A stretch of 64,000 nucleotides of DNA, from assembly GCF_039542385.1 (NCBI RefSeq), contig NZ_BAABIA010000012.1:1-64000 (forward strand), written 5' to 3'. Shown here piece by piece: positions 59,861-64,000 of this stretch. The notes under the pieces were generated by a model. It worked only from the letters and a program-made list of their open reading frames with translations, ran no database searches and was not told where the DNA came from. Positions within the stretch are counted from its first letter, which is position 1; each line of letters begins with the position of its first letter. Made by a program: the position numbers and the translations under genes. This DNA comes from Prosthecobacter algae. GTDB lineage: Bacteria > Verrucomicrobiota > Verrucomicrobiia > Verrucomicrobiales > Verrucomicrobiaceae.

Positions 59861-60658
59861 CTAAGATTCGCGCCCCTCCGAAACGGTCCACCCACCATCC
59901 ACCGCCAGCACCTGCCCGGTGATGAACTTTGCCGCGCGCGATAGCAGGAAAAGGGCGGCCCCTTCCACATCCTCCGGGCTGCCCACACGCCCGCCATCCA
60001 GCGGCTGCTTGGCCGCGACAAAACGGACGATAGCCTCATTTCCCACGGCCCGCTGGGACATGGGAGTCTCCACCAAAGCGGGTGCGATGACATTCACCCG
60101 GATGTTTTGCTTGGCGTAGTAACTGGCGATGGATTGGCTGAAACCGACGATGCCCGCCTTCGCCGCCGCATAGGCATGGCTGGCAAAAAACTCCGGCGAG
60201 GGCGACCAGCCGAGGACGCTGCCCATGTTGAGGATGCAGCCGCCACCGCCCTGGTGGAGAAACTGCCGCACTGCCGCGCGATTCGACAGGATGAGGGAAC
60301 CAAGATTGAGATCCAGCGTGTAGCTGAGGCCTGCATCCGTCAGCTCATGCAAAGGGCCATCTCCACGCGAGCGACCACTGCCGCCGGCGACATGATAGAG
60401 GGCATCCAACCGCCCGAAGTTTTCCACCGCGAGCGCCACCGCTTTCTCCGCCGTTTCAGGCAGGCTGGCATCTCCGGCGAACCCACAGGCCCCCCTGCCT
60501 AGGGTCTGCAAAGCCGACTGCACATTGGCCTCGCTGCGACTGGTGACGACCACGCGCGCCCCATTGGCCACCAAAGCCTGCGCCGCGGACAGCCCCAGCC
60601 CCGTGGTGCCGCCCATGACGACCACGGACATTCCTTCGACATCGTAGCGAGTGTTCAT
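59861..60658 (-). CDS. Short-chain dehydrogenase/reductase (SDR)
   Basis: A classical 265-aa SDR. The cofactor loop GGTTGLG (16-22), Asn118 and the catalytic Ser147 (NMGSVLGW), Tyr163 and Lys167 (HAYAAAKAG) are all present, as are the C-terminal GSPEDVEGAALFLLS and DGGW. It catalyses NAD(P)-dependent oxidation or reduction of a hydroxyl or keto group in the cytoplasm; sugar alcohols are likely because the next gene is a ROK kinase, but this is an inference. It is the first gene of the SDR - ROK - PaaK-like run, with starts spaced tightly enough for one transcript. Confidence 0.92.
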   Translation of the reverse strand: MNTRYDVEGMSVVVMGGTTGLGLSAAQALVANGARVVVTSRSEANVQSALQTLGRGACGFAGDASLPETAEKAVALAVENFGRLDALYHVAGGSGRSRGDGPLHELTDAGLSYTLDLNLGSLILSNRAAVRQFLHQGGGGCILNMGSVLGWSPSPEFFASHAYAAAKAGIVGFSQSIASYYAKQNIRVNVIAPALVETPMSQRAVGNEAIVRFVAAKQPLDGGRVGSPEDVEGAALFLLSRAAKFITGQVLAVDGGWTVSEGRES

Positions 60659-60842
60659 GACGGGTGACTATTCCGAGCGCATCCGCCCTGACAAGCCCCA
60701 CAGCGGATGCTCCATGAAACAAGGCCGTTTGCACCAAGGGGTGTCTGCGAGCAGTGTCGCTACGAGTTGGGGCGAATTCATCACTCGGAGAGTGATGACT
60801 ACTCTACTTGCGAGCTAAAGCTCGGGAGTACTTTGCTAGCCC
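60659..60842. repeat. Intergenic hairpin-rich element (REP-like candidate)
   Basis: No gene. The stretch holds CATCACT-CGGAG-AGTGATG (60779-60797, a perfect 7-bp stem) directly followed by a second hairpin whose core is CGAGC-TAAA-GCTCG (60811-60824), flanked by near-complementary ACTACTCTACTT and AGTACT. Two adjacent hairpins between genes resemble REP-type interspersed repeats. Only this copy was noticed in the window. Confidence 0.4.
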
Positions 60843-62249
60843 TTACGCAAGGATCTCTTTCACCACATGTCCGTGGACATCGGTGAGGCGGAAGTCACGC
60901 CCGGCATAGTTGAAGGTGAGCTTCTCATGATCCAGGCCTAACAAATGAAGGACTGTCGCATGGAGATCATGCATGTGTACTTTGCCCTCCACCGCCTGGA
61001 AGCCGATGTCATCCGTGGCCCCATGGGCAAAACCTGCTTTCACGCCGCCACCTGCCAGCCAGACGGTGAATCCGGCGGGGTTGTGGTCGCGCCCAGTGCC
61101 GTTTCTTTCAGCGTAGGGGGTGCGGCCAAATTCGCCGCCCCACCAGACGAGGGTGTCTTCCAGCAGACCACGCTGCTTGAGATCGGTGAGCAGCCCGGCG
61201 ATGGGCTTGTCCACCGCCGCCGCGTGATCGCCATGCTTGGGCAGATTGCTGTGCTGATCCCAGGCTGGATTGTTGGAGTTGTCGCCGTAATTGACCTGGA
61301 TGTAGCGTACCCCCTGCTCAGCCATTCGGCGGGCCATCAGGCACTGGCGGCCAAAGTTATCCGTGGTCTTTTCCCCGATGCCGTAGAGGTTCAACGTAGA
61401 TTCGGATTCCTGGGCGAGGTCCAGCGCATCGGGCGCTTTGTTCTGCATGCGCCAGGCGAGTTCGTAGCTCTGGATCACAGCCTCGATCTCATTATCTCCA
61501 GGGCGAAGCTGCTGAGCATTCAGAGCGCCTAACAACTCATACTGCCGCCGCTGCTGCTCCGGTGTCCAGGTGGTGTTGACGATGTTTTTGATGGTGGCCT
61601 CTTTGCTCGGCAGGCCACTGCGACCCAGGGGGGTGCCTTGATAAAGCGCAGGCAGGAAGGCATTGCCATAATTGCGCGGCCCGCCATTGCCCAGGCTAGG
61701 GCTGATGGTGACAAAACCGGGCAGATTTTCATTTTCCGTTCCCAGTCCATACATCACCCACGCGCCCATGCTGGGGCGGATGAAGCTGGTGGTTCCCGTG
61801 TGCATAAACAGCGTGGCTGGGCCATGCGCCACGCCTTCTGTATGCATGCCATGCAGGAAGCACAGGTCATCCACATGGCGATTGATGTGAGGGAAAAGAT
61901 TGGAGGCCCAGCGCCCGGATTCACCATGCTGGGCAAATTCCCACAGGGGCTGCTTTAGCCGCTGGGGAGATCCCTTGCCCGTCTTCGCCACCGTGCGTGG
62001 ATCGGCAATATCAATGATCTTTTGGTCATCCTTCAGCAGCCGAGGCTTGTAATCATAAGAGTCCACATGGCTGACCCCGCCCTGCATGAAGAGGAAGATG
62101 ACCCGCTTGGCCCTGGGTGCATGATGCGGCTGCCTTCCCATGCCAGGAGTGCCCGCCGCCCACGCCTGCCGCTGCGCCAGCGCAGACGCGGCGAGATACC
62201 CGAAACCACACCCGGTGGTCTGGAGAAAGGAACGTCGGGAGGAGAACAT
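60843..62249 (-). CDS. Tat-exported DUF1501 protein (sulfatase-like fold)
   Basis: The 468-aa protein begins SSRRSFLQTTGCGFGYLAASALA, a twin-arginine signal (Arg5, Arg6), so it is exported folded. The body has DUF1501 family features: RVIFLFMQGGVSHVDSYDYKP, a GMHTEGVAHGPATLFMHTG block and DTLVWWGGEFGRTPYAE. It ends HDLHATVLHLLGLDHEKLTFNYAGRDFRLTDVHG. DUF1501 proteins belong to the alkaline phosphatase/sulfatase superfamily and are abundant in Planctomycetes and Verrucomicrobia, usually paired with a DUF1549/DUF1553 cytochrome-like gene. Here no such partner adjoins; the biochemical role is unknown. Confidence 0.92.
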   Translation of the reverse strand: MFSSRRSFLQTTGCGFGYLAASALAQRQAWAAGTPGMGRQPHHAPRAKRVIFLFMQGGVSHVDSYDYKPRLLKDDQKIIDIADPRTVAKTGKGSPQRLKQPLWEFAQHGESGRWASNLFPHINRHVDDLCFLHGMHTEGVAHGPATLFMHTGTTSFIRPSMGAWVMYGLGTENENLPGFVTISPSLGNGGPRNYGNAFLPALYQGTPLGRSGLPSKEATIKNIVNTTWTPEQQRRQYELLGALNAQQLRPGDNEIEAVIQSYELAWRMQNKAPDALDLAQESESTLNLYGIGEKTTDNFGRQCLMARRMAEQGVRYIQVNYGDNSNNPAWDQHSNLPKHGDHAAAVDKPIAGLLTDLKQRGLLEDTLVWWGGEFGRTPYAERNGTGRDHNPAGFTVWLAGGGVKAGFAHGATDDIGFQAVEGKVHMHDLHATVLHLLGLDHEKLTFNYAGRDFRLTDVHGHVVKEILA

Positions 62250-62354
62250 GCGGTTAGAACGTAGGGAGCATGCCTTTTTTTGCGTGGCAGACCAAGATCA
62301 TATTCCGCCTTCGGCATTGAATATTAAATTCAGGTGTGGCAATCTTAAATCACG

Positions 62355-62588
62355 ATGTCAGCAGGCATTCCCACATCCGACCAACTTCTACTGGCCGAAG
62401 TGACCGAACGTTTGTCCAAAGTCGAACAAAACGAATTGGACGCGGTGAATCGTTTTCTAAAGAAGTTGGAGATGCTTAGACTGCGCCGCTCCATCGGCCA
62501 AGCAATTGACCAAGCCGATGCAGCGGGACTGATGACTCAAGTAGAAGATTCGATCCGCGAATTTCGTGAGCGTCAGCCTTACCGCTGA
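62355..62588 (+). CDS. Putative antitoxin paired with PIN toxin
   Basis: A small 77-aa acidic/basic protein predicted to be mostly helical (LLLAEVTERLSKVEQNELDAVNRFLKKLEMLRLRRSIGQAI). No DNA-binding fold was recognised. Its TGA overlaps the ATG of the PIN-domain gene by one base (TGATG at 62586-62590), the arrangement of a toxin-antitoxin operon, with the antitoxin first. The role is inferred from this context only. No clear ribosome binding site precedes the ATG. Confidence 0.7.
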   Translation: MSAGIPTSDQLLLAEVTERLSKVEQNELDAVNRFLKKLEMLRLRRSIGQAIDQADAAGLMTQVEDSIREFRERQPYR

Positions 62589-63001
62589 TGATTGTCTGCA
62601 TCGATACCAATGTGATCCTACCGATGCTCAGCCTTCGGCACCCTTTTAGCCGTATCCTCGATGCCTGGATGGACGGTCACTTTTCATTAGCCGTTTCCAA
62701 CGAGATCCTCACCGAGTATGAAGAAATCATTCGCCCTCGTATTGGAAGTGACCGGTGGTTAGATTTCCTTTCGCTGCTTCAGTTAGGGGCAGAACTGAAC
62801 GGAAATTTGGTGCGTATCCAGCCGAGCTTCAGATTTAACGTCATTCAGGTGGACCCTGACGATAACAAATTTTCTGACTGCGCAATTGCGGCTGATGCTT
62901 AATGGGTCATCACGCAGGACAAACATTTTAATGCGCTAATCAACAGTGGATACCGTCCCAGGCCTATGGCCCCAGAGGCTTTTATCGCGGTCTTGGTTTG
63001 A
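62588..63001 (+). pseudogene. PIN-domain (VapC-like) toxin interrupted by an in-frame stop
   Basis: The first 104 codons code for a PIN ribonuclease: MIVCIDTNVI (Asp6), SNEILTEYEE (Glu39/Glu43) and DDNKFSDCAIAADA (Asp97). A TAA at 62900-62902 ends this frame. The same frame continues with WVITQDKHFNALINSGYRP... and stops naturally at 62999-63001, giving a family-typical length of about 137 codons. The lost part holds the fourth acidic residue and last strand of the PIN fold. A single substitution, e.g. GAA to TAA, would explain it. The toxin is probably inactive, unless the stop is read through or is a sequencing error. Confidence 0.8.
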
Positions 63002-63084
63002 AAACTCGGCTGATAAGACGTCCAGATCGCATTCCAGTCTCGACAATCTCCTGCGCTCGTTTTTTGATCAGGAAACTCCCGCCT

Positions 63085-63825
63085 ATGACTGACGCCTCCT
63101 CCTTTCTCCGCTCTGCATTTTCCCTCTTGGCCGCAGGCTTGTTGATGAGCAGTTGCAGCTCGGCCCCGAAGGAGGAGTCCGGCCAGGCCGGACCACCCAA
63201 ACGGGACGATAGTTTCTGGATCGGTGATCAGGTGGCAGGCAGCCCCAAGCTGGTGATTGATCTATCTGAGCAGCGCCTCCGCTATTACAAAGGCGGCAAG
63301 CTGGTGGGCCTATCCCCCATTTCCTCCGGCCGAGACGGGCATGACACCCCCACGGGCAGTTTCAAGATCACCCAGAAAGATGTCTATCATCGCTCGTCCA
63401 TCTACGGAGCCTATGTGGATGCCCAGGGAAACGTGGTGGTGGAGGATGTCGATTCGCGCATTGACCCATGCCCAGCGGGAGCCCGGTTTGTTGGGGCCAA
63501 GATGCATTACTTCATGCGCGTGGTGGGGGCAGTGGGCATGCACGAAGGTCACCTGCCAGGGTATCCCGCCTCGCATGGCTGCATCCGCCTACCCACCAAG
63601 ATGGCCTCCATCTTTTATCATGCCACTCCGCACGGCACTCCCGTGCAGGTGACGGGCAATGCAGCCTTCGCCAAGTATGAACCTCCGGTGCCCCTTGCCC
63701 CTGCGACTCCCGAAAAGGTGAAGAAGCCAAAAACTAAGACTTCCAATGGCGGGATGCGCCCAGGAAGCCGCAAAAAGGCCCCTAAACGGGCGACGGTGCC
63801 ACCTGGGACCACACTTTACCTCTGA
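63085..63825 (+). CDS. L,D-transpeptidase (YkuD) lipoprotein
   Basis: The 246-aa envelope protein forms or modifies 3-3 peptidoglycan cross-links or attaches proteins to peptidoglycan. ATG 63085, with AGGA upstream, is preferred over a TTG at 62998. A signal peptide ends at LLMSSC, with Cys24 as a likely lipidated residue, though the box is not perfect (Met at -3). The YkuD domain (about 54-185) starts KLVIDLSEQRLRYYKGGKLV and carries the catalytic HEGHLPGYPASHGCIRLP (His164, Cys166). The C-terminal 60 residues are Pro/Lys-rich and may bind the wall. It follows the toxin remnant and precedes dprA. Confidence 0.92.
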   Translation: MTDASSFLRSAFSLLAAGLLMSSCSSAPKEESGQAGPPKRDDSFWIGDQVAGSPKLVIDLSEQRLRYYKGGKLVGLSPISSGRDGHDTPTGSFKITQKDVYHRSSIYGAYVDAQGNVVVEDVDSRIDPCPAGARFVGAKMHYFMRVVGAVGMHEGHLPGYPASHGCIRLPTKMASIFYHATPHGTPVQVTGNAAFAKYEPPVPLAPATPEKVKKPKTKTSNGGMRPGSRKKAPKRATVPPGTTLYL

Positions 63826-63907
63826 GGCGTGATTTCTAAACTGCCCTGCTGAGAAGAAAGACGCGCATGCAAGCTTGAGTCCGCCTGGACTTTCGCGACC
63901 ATGCTGC

Positions 63908-64000
63908 ATGACCCGCACCGAAGCCTACCTAGCCCTAAACCTGATACCCCAAGTAGGGCCGGTGCGCATCCGGAGGCTGGTGCAGGCTTTTGGTTCACCT
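63908..64000 (+). CDS. dprA: DNA-processing protein DprA, N-terminal 31 codons (cut by window edge)
   Basis: From ATG 63908 the frame reads MTRTEAYLALNLIPQVGPVR and then IRRLVQAFGSP to the window edge. This is the start of DprA: a leading helix, then a helix-hairpin-helix with (N/G)xVGPVRxRRLxxxFGSP. DprA loads RecA on incoming single-stranded DNA during natural transformation. Only the N-terminal SAM/HhH part is visible, so the call rests on this motif. Confidence 0.78.
   Translation, partial: MTRTEAYLALNLIPQVGPVRIRRLVQAFGSP

Noticed and set aside
59854-60093. Upstream extension of the ROK frame
   Set aside because: It overlaps the SDR gene in another frame and adds 80 residues unlike any ROK N-terminus; ATG 59853 begins the DLGGTN domain normally.
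36650-61530. Recurrent GCCTAACAA words (near 36652, 55219, 60940 and 61525)
   Set aside because: Short and partly inside coding sequence (Leu-Leu-Gly codons); expected by codon use, no palindrome or fixed context.
1-64000. tRNA/rRNA genes, prophage, insertion sequences
   Set aside because: No cloverleaf, rRNA core, integrase or transposase sequence was recognised anywhere in the window.

Overview
The window looks like a piece of a Verrucomicrobiota chromosome, Prosthecobacter/Verrucomicrobium-like. The evidence is two large secreted proteins with C-terminal PEP-CTERM tails and autotransporter-associated beta-strand repeats, a Tat-exported DUF1501 protein, very large SdrD-B-like/putative-Ig surface proteins, and high-GC housekeeping genes with few clear Shine-Dalgarno sites. 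The phylum is inferred from family content; no rRNA or tRNA gene is visible.

Layout. (1) 2-9811, minus: a giant secreted protein (at least 3270 aa) whose C-terminus lies off the left edge. Its repeats fall into groups of seven: 14 FG-GAP-like, 7 RCC1, 7 Asp-box and 7 Asp-box units, which suggests five seven-bladed propellers on one chain. (2) 9812-10507: a gene-free gap with a very AT-rich core. (3) 10508-14458: phosphoenolpyruvate carboxylase (minus) and a divergent PfkB/KDG-type sugar kinase (plus) closed by a strong terminator. (4) 14523-37496, minus: a second giant surface protein of about 7660 aa, with putative-Ig (He_PIG) domains, GEVED domains, PA14, LamG, propellers and 19 SdrD-B-like repeats. 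(5) 37632-41495: nrnA-truB pair with terminator, AcpH-like phosphodiesterase and a secreted beta-helix protein. (6) 41635-42666: an AT-rich islet gene coding for an HNH nuclease domain, a glycine-rich linker and a C-terminal beta-rich domain. This is the best candidate for an undescribed (possibly defence-related) protein. (7) 42680-55133: two PEP-CTERM beta-repeat proteins around a LOG-family gene, a secreted nitrilase-fold amidase and a polyprenyl diphosphate synthase. (8) 55320-60658: a TPR-redoxin protein and an SDR - ROK - PaaK-like ligase operon. (9) 60843-64000: Tat-exported DUF1501 protein, a toxin-antitoxin pair whose PIN toxin carries an in-frame stop, an L,D-transpeptidase lipoprotein and the first 31 codons of dprA.

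Functionally, more than 60% of the window codes for four exported repeat proteins (two giants and two PEP-CTERM proteins), probably cell-surface or matrix components. They are scattered among ordinary metabolic, RNA-processing and envelope genes rather than forming one operon. No exosortase, secretion apparatus or CRISPR array is present in the window.
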